This document shows positions 21,020-31,689 of a DNA stretch of 32,393 nucleotides, piece after piece; position 1 is the first letter of the stretch; every line of letters starts with the position of its first letter. The translations under genes and the position numbers were made by a program. The notes under the pieces were generated by a model. The model did no database searches. It was given only the letters and a program-made list of their open reading frames with translations, and had not been told where the DNA came from. Origin of the DNA: Cephalotrichum gorgonifer (Eukaryota > Ascomycota > Sordariomycetes > Microascales > Microascaceae); NCBI GenBank assembly GCA_900312665.1, contig ONZQ02000027.1, positions 5,222-37,614 of the forward strand, given 5' to 3'.

Positions 21020-22532
21020 ATGTGTCCACGGAGCTCCTTTGTCCGGGCCGTAGGCCTGCTATACACTATCGCTTTGGCCTCCGCCTCTCCTGTCCCCCAA
21101 GACGTCATCGTCATTGGAGAGTCGACCATCCCAGCCCACCAGACCACTGAACAGATTTGCGCTGCAACCTATGACTCCCCGTCTGAGGTCTGGGCGAACA
21201 GCGGCGCGGGCGTCTTTCTCGCCAAGTTCCTCGCGGAGAACACGGAAGATAACTGGGCCAATAAGATTGACCAGCAAACCACCGATGGCGGAAGTCAGGG
21301 CGTTTCCAACCTTGCTTGCACTGATCTCCTGGCAGGAAATTGTCGCGCACCCACTGTCCAGTGCCAATTCTACACCCCACCAGAGCTCTTCCATATCCGA
21401 AATGCTATGAACAACGCACACCGCATGATGACAGGCCTTCATGAAGCCCTGCAGAACGCTGCTATCGTCGAGGGCCTGTTCCTCGATCAGCTCATCAGCG
21501 ACTTCGGGCCCCCATCAGAACCGAATGTGAATGGGATTCTCAGTGGCGCCTTTACCATTGCAGCTGGCGCCGCAGCCGCCCTGCCTGTGATTGCGGGACC
21601 ATTGACCATTATTGCCGGTATATTCGGCACCCTAGGCAGCGTTGGAGGGCCTAGCGAAGATCCCTCTCTGGCACTTCAGGCACAATTGTCCAAGGCCTTC
21701 ACGGATGCGGACGATAATCTTCAGGCCCTGGCGAGAGCGGTCTTTGGTGGAGTCAATACGGATATCATCCCTAACCTTTCGGGATCGACGGCGGCAAGCC
21801 CTGTCTCGCGCTTCTTCGCAGAGGGGCGTTTCCTCATCAAGGTTACCCCAGAGGGTAGTGTCGACGCCATTGTGAGAAATACTATCAGTCTTTCACAGAG
21901 ATATATTGTGGGTCCCTTTCCATTCCAAGCAGTTGAAGATTATATACTGACTAGGCATTTTTGCAGAGGCAACGCCTTGTCAATACATCACTGAAAAATA
22001 ATAACTATTATATTTTTGTTGATGTAGGCCGCGACCCTATTCCCTAGTAAGACCCAGTATAGCTAATACTTGTTAATAGACCGACATTACCGACGGAGAC
22101 ACTTGCGCCAGCAGCCAGGGAGCCGGCTCACGCTGGATCAACAACGAATGCTTCCAGGTTCACTCCTTCAGCCGCCACAATCCCAACGAACCCGGTGTCA
22201 CCACTCCCATCGAGGCCGAGAAGATCCTCAAGTTCGACGACGGCTCCGGCTACAACTTTGTTGTTGAAGATTTCTATATAAATGCAAACGAATGTGCCAA
22301 CAGCCATCCCAACTTCGACGGCGAGCTGACTGCGTCAACACCCACGCTTGGTATTTCGGAACACAAATACCCAGAGTGCTTCTTTAACTTGCCTGTTATC
22401 AAGGCTGCTAAGACGCCGTGCAACTTTGGGGAGAAGGGAAAACTCCCAGGAAATCTGGGTATTAGCGACTCACAGTGCAGCAGGGTGAACGTTTGCCTTG
22501 GAAACCCTGCACCTGGGTGTATCTCGCCTTAG
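21020..22532 (+). CDS. Secreted cysteine-rich protein with hydrophobic Gly/Ala segment, unknown function
   Basis: 465 aa from exons 21020-21907, 21967-22023 and 22080-22532. Introns are 59 and 56 bp, with CTGAC and CTAAT branch sites. The ATG at 21020 gives a typical signal peptide (MCPRSSFVRAVGLLYTIALASA) with cleavage near residue 22. The N-terminal third has Cys47, 100, 108 and 115. A 38-residue uncharged Gly/Ala/Ile-rich stretch (172-209) could form a membrane-inserting hairpin or a buried helix pair. After about residue 316 comes a second domain with eight Cys, expected to form disulphides. I do not recognise the family with certainty; similar secreted fungal proteins are annotated only as domains of unknown function. 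The middle exon is short (19 codons) and rests on frame logic. An alternative donor at 22047 would create a stop. Confidence 0.8.
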
Positions 22533-23036
22533 CTCTATTTCCATCTGATTTGGGCTAAATAATTGATACGGCCAGAAGTTTATCGCTCAAGCATTGAGGC
22601 TAGATCAGTTCAGTCTAACATAGCATTATCGTTAGCCAAATTTAAACCCTTATTTTACTAGTCCAATTCAATCGCTATACTAAATTCTCAGTGAGGTGGT
22701 GCAAGGTAGTTAAATGCCAGTGCAGTGGTTTAGGGAGGCCGGAGCCTGGCCTGATGGCCCAGTGGTGTCTGCGGCTTTGGGATTCTTACAGATAAGGCCG
22801 CAATTCCCACCCCCCCCCTTTTCTGAGACTTAGAAGAGGCATACTTCATACGATCTTTAAAGAGAAACAGAGCTGGTGGTATCAAGTAGTGATATAATTA
22901 GGGGAACCGAGCATTAAGGCTCTGATCTTCAAGAGCCCAAATTCAAGGAGGAGGCTTGGACGAGTTGACTCCTAATATACGTCTTTTGCTAAAACTTTGA
23001 TCTACACACTACACCAATGCTTAATATGGTCTTGCT
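22533..23036. other. Convergent spacer
   Basis: 504 bp between the stops of the secreted protein and the MCU gene. It contains a C-rich run near 22808-22819 and no gene. Confidence 0.55.
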
Positions 23037-24709
23037 TCAGTCGTTAGACTTATCCTTGTCGTCGTCTAAACAGTCATCCTTATCCTTACTCTTTCCCTCG
23101 TTCCGTTTCTGCTTCATTGCCTCAATGACACGCTCGTCGTGCTCGTCCATCTTTTCATCCCATTCCGTATCATAATCAGAAGATATTGCCCGGATCTCTC
23201 TGCGCAGCAAATTTCCCTCGTGGATCAAATTCTCCCAGACCTGCAGATCCACCCCTTTCTCCTGATACAGTTTTTTCTGCCGGTTATTGATCGTAAACTC
23301 AAGAGCCGACCGGTACGAGATCTCGCGGTTGTGGTAAAGGAACCAGAGATAGCCGCCCATCAGTGTCGACAAGCTCACCAGATACGTGACTGGCTCCATT
23401 GTGTCCCAGCCAAGGGACGTGAGGAACGTCAGCTTGTAGACAAGGAGCCACCATGAGGCGAGGACCCCGAAGCCGGCGAGGGCTACACGCTGGCCGCCGC
23501 GGTGGGCTAGTTTGTCGCACTCGTACTTTATCGAGGCGATTTTGGAGATCCGGTTGGATATCATCCGAAGCCTCATGCGGAGGTAATAGGTTCGCTCGTT
23601 GAAGGAAGGGACCTTTATTCTGATTTGGTCTAGGCCGTCCGGTGCTCCCTCGATGGCTATAATGAATTCTCCTGCTTGCGCCGCATCTCGGATGAAATCC
23701 CCGACTTCGGTGGCATGGGACCACCGTACGTACAGCTTCTCACTATTCCCGCTGGACTGCGGCTTTCCTAAAGAGGTGTAGGTATGGATGTCTTCTTCGG
23801 GTGGATGCGGCTTCTTGCGACGGCCTTGGCCTTTATCATCTTCACCCTCTACTTTCTTTACCTCCATATCATGTGACAAGTCTATATCGTGAACGCTCTT
23901 CCCGTTATGTGATATCCGTGGGGAGATTGCGTCGTCCTCAAACTGGCACGCGATGAAGAATATTCCCGGGGGTCTTTTATGTCCGCTTTCATCCTCGATC
24001 GAGGAAAGCTCGGTCTGGATCAGTCGTTCCAGGTATGACAAAGGCTGTTGGGAGTGTATAAGGATAGCAATTGTTTCCATCTCTAGGGATGATCAGAAAC
24101 TCTCCGAGCATAGGGAAAAGGGAAGAAGACACCTTACCCTCAGGATGGTCGGTTGGCAAAGGAATCAAGAGCTTTAGCGACCTTGACGGCGTGGTCAATA
24201 ACCTCCCTGTTCGAAGATTAGCCTTGCTTTGACTGATATATTTTGTTATCCAATCTTGTCTGATTACCTATTCGCGATGACTGGGCGTGACTATCTCTAT
24301 CCCTAGCGCGACTTTCGGACCTTTTCCTCTCTCCTCGTTCTTGCTTTGTCCCCTCTGATCGTTCCCGATCGCTTTGGCGCGATGGCGAGCGCGATGGCGA
24401 GTCACGGGGGCTAATTTTGTCTTTCTCGTTGGCCGCTATGTCTTCTTGCAGCGCGCTGTCCAGCGCAGACTGGCCCACTAGCCTTCTTTGCCCAACCCCA
24501 GCCCCAGTCTTACTCAGGTTCAGCGCCCTGGCACGCATGCCATGATGGCTCCATGCACGATTTTGACGGTCTGGAAAGACATGGATTTGGCATAGCTCTG
24601 GAGCAGGTGTGCGAAAAAACTGTGTACGTGTTTGTGGCAGAGTTCGTGTTCCTGCCTGTAGCCCTCGCGCCATTGCTGACGCCCGGTAGTACTGAAGCGC
24701 GGACGGCAT
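23037..24709 (-). CDS. Mitochondrial calcium uniporter (MCU) pore homologue
   Basis: 518 aa from exons 24268-24709, 24138-24206 and 23037-24082. Introns are 24207-24267 and 24083-24137, GT-AG. The pore signature WDTMEPVTYL lies at 396-405 with the selectivity-filter Asp397 and Glu400, between TM1 (about 368-391) and TM2 (about 402-420). It is followed by FLYHNREISYRSA, typical of fungal MCU. Upstream are LLTTPSRSLKLLIPL and QPLSYLERLIQ, the usual start of the fungal matrix domain. An Arg-rich, acid-poor leader (from MPSALQYYRAS) fits a mitochondrial presequence. The first 150 residues also carry a low-complexity Ser/Arg stretch, partly from a 12-bp duplication. The C-terminus is a charged Lys/Asp tail. 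The protein forms the inner-membrane Ca2+ channel. Another start, 11 codons upstream at 24742, is possible. It was identified from motifs, not context. Confidence 0.92.
24377..24400. repeat. Perfect 12-bp tandem duplication inside MCU exon 1
   Basis: GCGCGATGGCGA occurs twice in a row and encodes a repeated Ser-Pro-Ser-Arg in the low-complexity N-terminal part of the MCU homologue. It keeps the frame. Confidence 0.9.
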
Positions 24710-25186
24710 TTCTCGGGCTGGCTCGGAAGACTGGGCCTCCAAGTACTTCGTAATCCCCTTTTTTTCGCGGTCGTCGCAGTGGTTGGCCGTGCTATAGGCG
24801 GAATCCCCAAAAATACGACGACGAAACCAACGGTCAATGTCTCGGTGGTAATAGGATAGACGGGGGATGGATGTTGTTCTCTAGCTGTCAAGACCTCATC
24901 TTGCGACTCTGATCCTGCTTGTGTTTGTCGGGGATAAATTATATATGGATAGGATTGACTATTTCCTGATAGAATGTTCGTTAAACCGCGGGATCTCTTG
25001 ATTGAATCCCTGATGTCATTATTGGTACAGTATAACATCATACTCTCCCGTTTAGGTTACACAGCCCTGGGGATACAACTAAGCCAGGAAACATTTAAGA
25101 AAGCACAGTCCACCGTTAATCGGGTAACACTCCACACATTAGGAATCAGGCGCCTGCCAGGTTTGTCCTTTTCCGTCATCCTGTGA

Positions 25187-25667
25187 TGTCCGCTCGTTGA
25201 TCAGCTAGATCCGAGATGCTATAGCAGTCCCGAGAACACTGGTTTGTCAGATGATACACAGCCTGCCTCTGTATATACTCCTGGTACCCCCGACGACATT
25301 TCTCTCGCCTACCACACAATCCCAGCAAAAGGGAAAGAAAAGGAAGAGAGTAACATCGGGGACGGAGGTCCTGCCTCATTCAATGCCGCAGCCGGAAACT
25401 GACATTAACAATTGTGCGGGGCCTGAGGTATTGGACCACCCTGGCCTAGCTAGAGGCGGGCAGTTTAAAATCCCTACCCACTAACCGCCATACTCTGGCA
25501 TATCACCCCCCGCCTTGTCGACTAACGGCAATGAAACCGGGTTGGAGAACTCGCCCTCGCAGACCACCGTGATGAACAATATGTCTTATGCCGAGGTTCA
25601 TCCCTTTCAGAGCATGGTTGATCCTTCGGAACTTGGGTGCCCGATCGTGGTGGTGGTGGAGGACTAA
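25187..25667 (+). pseudogene. Possible exon remnants of an unidentified gene
   Basis: Two open stretches read like protein: 25187-25399 (71 codons, rich in Ser/Pro/Asp/Gly, contains GKEKEESN) and 25485-25664 (60 codons, ends PIVVVVED before a TAA at 25665-25667). They lie in different frames. A CTAACGG branch-like site near 25521 and an acceptor CGCAG at about 25560 lie between, but I could not find a convincing donor or a start codon. This could be the 3' part of a decayed or badly split regulator-like gene, or chance. Low confidence. Confidence 0.22.
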
Positions 25668-25860
25668 TACGGCGTAGTCTGGGCTATTTTACCCGTAAGG
25701 CTCGATGATGGACCTTAATGGTTGCATGGACAACAAGAGCCGACAAGCTGAGCCGCAAAGACTTACCCTTACTTACCTTCCTACAAGGATATTTGTCGCG
25801 CCGCACCATGGCACAGAACTTGGGACGGAGCGTCAGCGGAGACGGTGGGGTGGGAATATA

Positions 25861-25893
25861 CCCCCCCCCCCCCTCCCCAAAAAGAAAAAAAAA
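25861..25893. repeat. Homopolymer tract C13, C4, A5, A9
   Basis: Thirteen C, T, four C, five A, G, nine A, in the gene-poor stretch. Confidence 0.9.
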
Positions 25894-26073
25894 TACAGCC
25901 CTTGTCGTCAGAACCACCGTCCACTCAAATGAAGTCCTCACGTCGGGATTATTAGGAGAGGGACAGGGCCGAGGGAAGTGGTCGCCTTCCCACGCGCACC
26001 ATTTGATAATGTCTTAAGCGGTCAGGTAAAATAATAGGGCGGACGCGAGCCATACCTATCCTGCCGGTGAAAG

Positions 26074-26096
26074 AAAAAAAAAGGGGGGGAAGGGGG
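26074..26096. repeat. Homopolymer tract A9 G7 AA G5
   Basis: A run of A followed by runs of G, about 180 bp from the C/A tract and of opposite strand sense. Confidence 0.9.
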
Positions 26097-27688
26097 ATCC
26101 TGCCTTGTCTTATTTGCGAGCGGAGGAGAGGACTGTGTCCATTCTTCATTCGTTGTTGAAGTTGCCGCGGAAGTCAAAGGTCAAAGGGGGCCCCAAATCA
26201 CCCTGGCTCGAGATCAACGAGTACCACGTTGATCAAAGTGGATAAAACGGGCGGCTGTCGGCATCCCTTGAACCACGGAATGTTTCATGCACGAACTCGA
26301 CAAACAAACTTAATTGAGCTGGTATTATCCTTGATCCTACAGGGAACAAGCTTTCCGGGAGCGCGGAACGCGCCGGCCACCCTATTTACACTACTCGCGG
26401 GTCAGCATTAATACGGCCACGGATGCCCCTCTTCAAGGGTAGCATTGCCCCACCACCTACCTACGGGGAACTTGGGGATCTTGCGAACGTGCATGTTCTG
26501 CGGCTACGGCATTATGCAGAGGAACGCCGGAAGCACGGGACATGCATACCCTGTCGGGGGACCGGGTATTTGTGCCATTTTTTGATATGAAATTACTGAA
26601 GAGCTCGGACGCGAAGGCGCAGCTAGAGACAAGAAGCTCTCCGCATTTTATACTCTAGACCGGATATACACTTTCAAGTAGAAACGGTAAACGATCAACG
26701 CCGCAAAAAGAGGCATCACAGGCGTTTTTCTATATACGCATGCTGTATCTAGGGTAGCCCTACGCCATATGGAGGCTCTAGCCCCCATCGTATCTCACCG
26801 CCACTTCATAGTGGGCGTTCATGAGGTCGCGGAGAGCCGCCTGGCCACCCACAGTGTCAGCCAGGCACCCCCCTTTTCTCTCTTCGCTGACTAGCATATC
26901 TTTGGATAGCCAAACCACTAACACGACTTTTCTTCACGTTCAAGCTGGAGATCTATGCAGCATCTAAAGGGGACCTTTGCTCTCCTGTCTGGGTTACGGC
27001 GTACGGCAACAAGTATACAAATCTAGAGGACACAGGAAAGGTGCAAGTACCTCCAAAAATGCATCCACAGAATACCTGCAAGGACAATCCAAGCTGAGAA
27101 AAGGTAAGGTGTATAATAGCAAGTGAACCAACATTACTTCGATTGTCTCTCACTGAGAGAATGGTAAACCGGACCGACAACCTGGGGATCAGACCGATGG
27201 ACTGGCACTTGTTGAATTATAGGGAATAAAAAGCATGATCTATTAGGGGTGAGGCCGCCGTGAAGGGCGAAAATCTTTTTTTTTTCACAGGGAATGTACG
27301 TAACCAGAAAAAATCTGTAATTAATACCCATACTAATTTCGGTAATATTTGCCTTTTCTAGCGCACCCCGCTGTGAAACTCGTATTCCCTTACTATGCTC
27401 GTAGGGGGCTGTCTAACATAACCGTGTCAGATCAAGGCTTAGTAGAGCTGTAAGGTGCAGATATGCATGCGGCCTGTCCTCCGCTACAAATGGTCGCACA
27501 TGGTCACCGAATCGCGCGAATGCCATCCAGTACGCCGACGAATAGAGGGAAAAGGAACCTAGAGTATCCAGACTGATACAGCCTATAAGCGTCCCTCCAT
27601 AGGCTGATATACTTCCTATACTACTACTCTCATCAACTCGGGGGGGCCGCAGCTACCCTCTCTCCAACCTGATGATTTGCGGATACGT

Positions 27689-29657
27689 TTACGGCCTCTT
27701 GAGGTCAGGAGATGAGAGTGAAGGGGTGAGAGGCTCTGCCCTTCGCTCTGTGGCTGGCTGGATACTCCGGGGAGCGGGAACCCTTCTTCGGATATTAATC
27801 CAAAAGTTCCTCTGGAAGGAAAACCATTGTGACTTCGTGACCCATGGACGGATAGGATCCGCGAGAGATGCATCGAATCTTCGGAAGAACTGCGAGATGA
27901 ACTTGGACATTTCGACCATGGCTAGGTTTTTACCGACGCAGCTCCGACTACCCATGCCGAACTACACCACTGTCAGTCATTTTCCGTCGCGGGATCAAAG
28001 CGGTGGAGAGCCGTGGGAGGCCGGGACAGTTGAAGAGGCTCAACCGTTCGGTGGGGAATTTGGGAGCGGAGGAGAACGACTTGCCGTGGTTAACTGTGAG
28101 GTCCAGATCTTGATTCTCTCCTCGTCGTCTACACGTTCCGGGATCCACCTCTGAGGGTTCCACTCGTCAGCGTCTGGGCCGAATATCTCCTTGGACCTGT
28201 TCATGGTTGTCGGGCTGATGCTGCAAATCATGCCCTCAGGGACTTGATGCGGCCCGACCATGACGCCACCCTTGGGAACCACGCGGGGGAGCTGGTATTG
28301 GATCGAAGGGTGCAGCCTCGTGCTTTCCTTAATGATGGCAGAAAGGTAGGGAAGCTTGGCTAGTTCGGTGTAAGGGATGTCATCTAGTACCCCGTCGATC
28401 CCGAGCCGCTCGTAGGCCTCATCGAGCTCGGCTTGTAGGCGTCGCGCGGCGTGTGGACGGTGCAGGATGGCACCCAGGGTCGCGAGGATGCCGATGGTCG
28501 TGGTGTCCGCACCGGCGCCCAGGATATTGACGCCCTCAATCATGACGTCCCCCTTCTTGACCGGGTTACCCGATATGTCCTTGGCGTCGATAAAGAGCTG
28601 TAGCAGGTCTCTCCGCTTGTCGCCTAGGCCATTCCGGTACCGCTCTTCCACCCGGTTGTCGAGCCAGTTGAGGAACAAGGAGAATGCCGCGAGCCGCTTG
28701 CCGCCGAAGTTCTTCAATGCCCACTGTACCACTGGGTTGTTGAACCAGAACATTTGGAGCGGCATGTTTCCCATGTTGGCCATCATCCAGAACCCATCGT
28801 GTATAGATCTGATGATGCCGTCCACGTCGATCCCCCGCTCGATGAAGCCGATCGGACCTCCCATCGCGAGGGTGCCCACCACATCGAAAGCGAAGAAATT
28901 GGCCCAGTCATGCATGGGGACAGGCGTACCCTCGTCGGCGAACTCTCCCATCTTACGCCACATGTCTCGGGCGACGTCCTGGATGAGGGGCTCCATCGAC
29001 AATATGGCTGTCATGCTGTAAGCACCCGATACTCGGGACCGGAGGTGTCGGTGTTGCTTGATATCCGTGGCTGCGAAGAAGCTGACCGTCATGTTCGGGA
29101 CGATCCAGGTATCGTACCACTTGCTCTATTATGGTTGCCCGTCAGCACAAGGACGTTCCCCCGTCACCACGTAGCTCCTGCCTCTGCGACGGCGGGCGGG
29201 AAGGGGGTCCTTCTCGATTCCATCTGGTTGGCTATGAAGATGGCGAGCGCCCCTGGGGGTTGGGGCCGAGGATGAGAGCGATAGAGCTTACCTTGACAAC
29301 CTTCTGTCCGTGGCCGTAGAGGGCTTTCAAGGCCGCCGCGTCGACAAAGCTCACTTCGTCCGGGGCTATGCGGACGACATTCCCGTACTTACGGTGCAGC
29401 TCGATGGCGTCGTCGTGCCACGTCCCCCGAAAGTACTTGTGGTTTCTCCAAGACTGGCTAAACCTGGCTAGCAGCGGCCCCGGGACCTTACGCAAGGGGT
29501 GGAAGAAAAGATTGTAGAATGTAGGGAGGAGAATCAAAGAAGCGACCGCCACGGAGGCGGTGAGGTAACCCCACGGGCCGAGGCATCGCAATGTCTCGAG
29601 GGAGGTGGTAAGTCCCCTCGGCGCCGATTCGAACATGGTTGAAGATTTGACGTGCAT
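27689..29657 (-). CDS. Cytochrome P450 monooxygenase, pisatin-demethylase-like type, with a GC-AG intron
   Basis: 559 aa from exons 29292-29657, 28085-29125 and 27689-27961. Intron 1 (29126-29291, 166 bp) is GT-AG. Intron 2 (27962-28084, 123 bp) starts GCAAGT and ends GTAG; it is the only join I found that keeps frame and gives the normal spacing to the heme loop. An N-terminal anchor (residues about 30-50) is followed by FFHPLRKVPGP. Motifs: AGADTT (326-331), ESTR (389-392), WNPQRW with IPER, and FGMGSRSCVG (470-479) with heme ligand Cys477. The start at 29657 is the first ATG; a second Met is 7 residues on. The exons are GC-richer than the P450 at 9011. It stands alone, 1 kb from a RIP-degraded AT-rich tract. 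Substrate unknown. Confidence 0.9.
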
Positions 29658-30418
29658 TTTGTTCTGTCTTTGTTTGGTTCGGACTCGAAAACCCTCGTGT
29701 CAGGTTGCCTCGAACAACGACTGGCCTCGGACTACCCTAGTGGTAGAGGTCACTACCTTATAGCCACGACCGGTCGACCTCATGCCTGAGGCGTGCGACT
29801 GCGACGGAGCGCGTGCCTACAGCTCCTGGTGGACGATCTCCGTCATGGCCGGCGCACGACAGGTGGGGCCCGCCACTTGAAAGAGACCATTACAGACAAT
29901 CTCTCCGCTATACCTCGGATATGCATTGCCAGGAGGATCTAGGTTAGCTCCGGCATGTATATCGCTGTGGGGAGTGGCTCCCGTGTCACCCTCCTTGGGG
30001 AGTTGGAGAAGGCGTGCAGCGGCGTGTGTGGGGAAAGAGCCGGTATACGTCAGACAGATAGAGGCTATTTCAGCGTGAGCTTCTGGCCTCTTCACGCTGA
30101 ATGTTGCGACTGTTTTGTGTATCCGTTCAGACTCTAGTTATTCCTGGACCGAAAAGTGTACGATGCGTACAGTGGTCTGGTTGTGACTAGGGTCGACATC
30201 GAGCTCGATAAGTCCAGGGCAAACACGACGTATTTCGTCTTTATCAGACAGCCGCCCATCAGGGTCGAATCGCGGGTTAACGTCTCTCACCCACTTTTGC
30301 ACCACCCCCTCATTTGCACCCCCCTCAAAATGCCTCACCGCCACTTCAACCTACCATCTCTACCCACGATATCTTCACCAATTTTATTCCAATCATTATC
30401 AGATTTTATATACTACTA
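29658..30418. other. P450 upstream region up to the AT-rich boundary
   Basis: 761 bp of ordinary composition that should include the P450 promoter. No other gene is supportable. GC content falls abruptly at about 30.36-30.42 kb. Confidence 0.5.
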
Positions 30419-30830
30419 TTTGAGTTAGCTATAGCCAAATATACCGAAGATAAAGTGAATCAGACTTTAGAATCTATTGTAAATAGCTAATCAATCTAGC
30501 AGGCTTCCTTAGAATAGGGGATACCAAGACAGACCCTTCAACATCGTATACAAGGTACCCAAGTAAGGGCTATCGTATTTGCTAGCCAGTAGAAGCTATC
30601 TCTGATCTAGGAGAACTACTTAGTAGAATGGATACAGGTCCAGGCTGCTCTAGGGCTCCCACTAACCTATCAACAGATCTGGGAATTTGCTAAGCAGATC
30701 CTATACCTACAAGGGGGTCCCCAGACCCTTAGAAAAAACTGGTTCCAGGCCTAACCATTATTCTCAATTCAACTCTTGAAGAGTTGATTTAAAGGTAGTG
30801 GAAAGAGAAGACCTATAAAAGAATATAAGG
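30419..30830 (+). mobile_element. Relic of pogo/Fot1-type DNA transposon, N-terminal transposase
   Basis: One plus-strand frame (TAT codon at 30440) reads through in-frame stops to give the helix-turn-helix start of a Tc1/mariner-pogo transposase: YTEDKVNQTLESIV, then GIPRQTLQHRI, YLVEWIQVQAALGLPLTYQQ and KNWFQA. This matches the CENP-B-like DNA-binding half of fungal Fot1/pogo elements. About seven stops (TAA, TAG, TGA) interrupt it, and at several the expected Trp, Gln or Arg codon would become a stop by a G-to-A or C-to-T change. The catalytic DDE half is missing. No terminal inverted repeats could be placed. It is inactive. Confidence 0.8.
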
Positions 30831-30864
30831 GTAGAATTGATTTAGATTTATATTTCTAAATCAA
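30769..30864. repeat. Palindrome and inverted repeat at the transposase relic edge
   Basis: A 19-bp palindrome with a single central base (TCAACTCTT G AAGAGTTGA, 30769-30787) is followed by a 10-bp inverted repeat, TTGATTTAGA (30837-30846) and TCTAAATCAA (30855-30864). They may be transposon-end debris or chance in AT-rich DNA. Confidence 0.6.
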
Positions 30865-31192
30865 CTTAATACTTCCAGGGATTATATAAATATATACTCA
30901 ATTTATCTAAGCAGTACTTCAATTATTCTATCCTATATCCAAATTATTAATTTATATAATCATTATTATATATATTATAGCCTTCTTTAATATCTTAGAA
31001 AATTATTGATATAGTAAATCTAATAGAAAGTTAGATTAATAAGATTACTATATAATCTATATAGACTATATTTCCTATCTATATCTTAATCAATAAAAAT
31101 ATCTCAGATCTAACTATTATACTATAAGTCCAGATAATACTAAGATAATCTAGAGATTTAACTTTAAAGACTATATTATTATAGTGGTCGGC
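30865..31192. other. Very AT-rich tract
   Basis: About 330 bp dominated by TA-rich sequence with no readable frame, as left after heavy C-to-T mutation of a repeat. No gene. Confidence 0.6.
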
Positions 31193-31575
31193 TGTCACGA
31201 CTCACCTTAATCCTACAGGTGCCCTTGTATAAAACTATAGACCATATGCTGATAAGTCAGCACAGAGGGGATAGGTGATAAAGGCGACTCTGCAAGAGTC
31301 ACCCCGATCGCCCCGGACAGACTTATCATTGGCTGCAATAAGGCAACTGAGGTAACTATATGATAGTCACCCGGATCACCTAGCAGGAATCTACTATTAT
31401 ATAAATATATAATCTTTACTATATAGCTAGTTATCTTTTCTTTCCTGAGATAGTAGTTAATCTATAGTTATTCTATAGACAGATACTCAGTTTACTTTGA
31501 TAACAAGTCCCTTTTCTAAAGATACTTATATAATATAACTACAACTTATATAATACTATAATATTCAGAACTTAC
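31193..31575. mobile_element. LTR-like segment
   Basis: It starts with TGTCACGAC, a common style of Ty3-type LTR beginning, and lies directly upstream of the gag relic in the right orientation. The first 190 bp are an island of normal GC in AT-rich DNA and include a hairpin GACTC-TGCAA-GAGTC (31286-31300). The 3' limit is a guess, since no second LTR is in the window to compare. Confidence 0.35.
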
Positions 31576-31689
31576 TTCTTAACTGGAACCCTGGTCTTAT
31601 AAACCTTTATAAGCCTATTATAATTTAGATTATAATATATTGACTACTTCTATTAGATAAGTATCCTACTACTAATAATATCAAGATAG

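Larger units (their letters stand above)
24710..27688. other. Gene-poor 3 kb stretch
   Basis: No complete gene could be built. It contains possible exon remnants at 25187-25667 (own entry), two C/A and A/G homopolymer tracts and many short shadow frames. A 41-codon frame starting at 26769 has no recognisable content. Confidence 0.5.

Noticed and set aside
22024..22046. Reading the secreted protein on to a donor at 22047
   Set aside because: Joining there to the only good acceptor (22079) creates a stop; the donor at 22024 keeps the frame.
29733..29780. tRNA-like pieces (TAGTGGTAGAGG then GGTCGACC)
   Set aside because: The A- and B-box-like words are too close together, and no acceptor or anticodon stem could be drawn.
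26794..30348. 15-bp identical word CTCACCGCCACTTCA at 26794 and 30334
   Set aside because: A single 15-mer match in 32 kb is close to chance expectation, and the flanks do not match.
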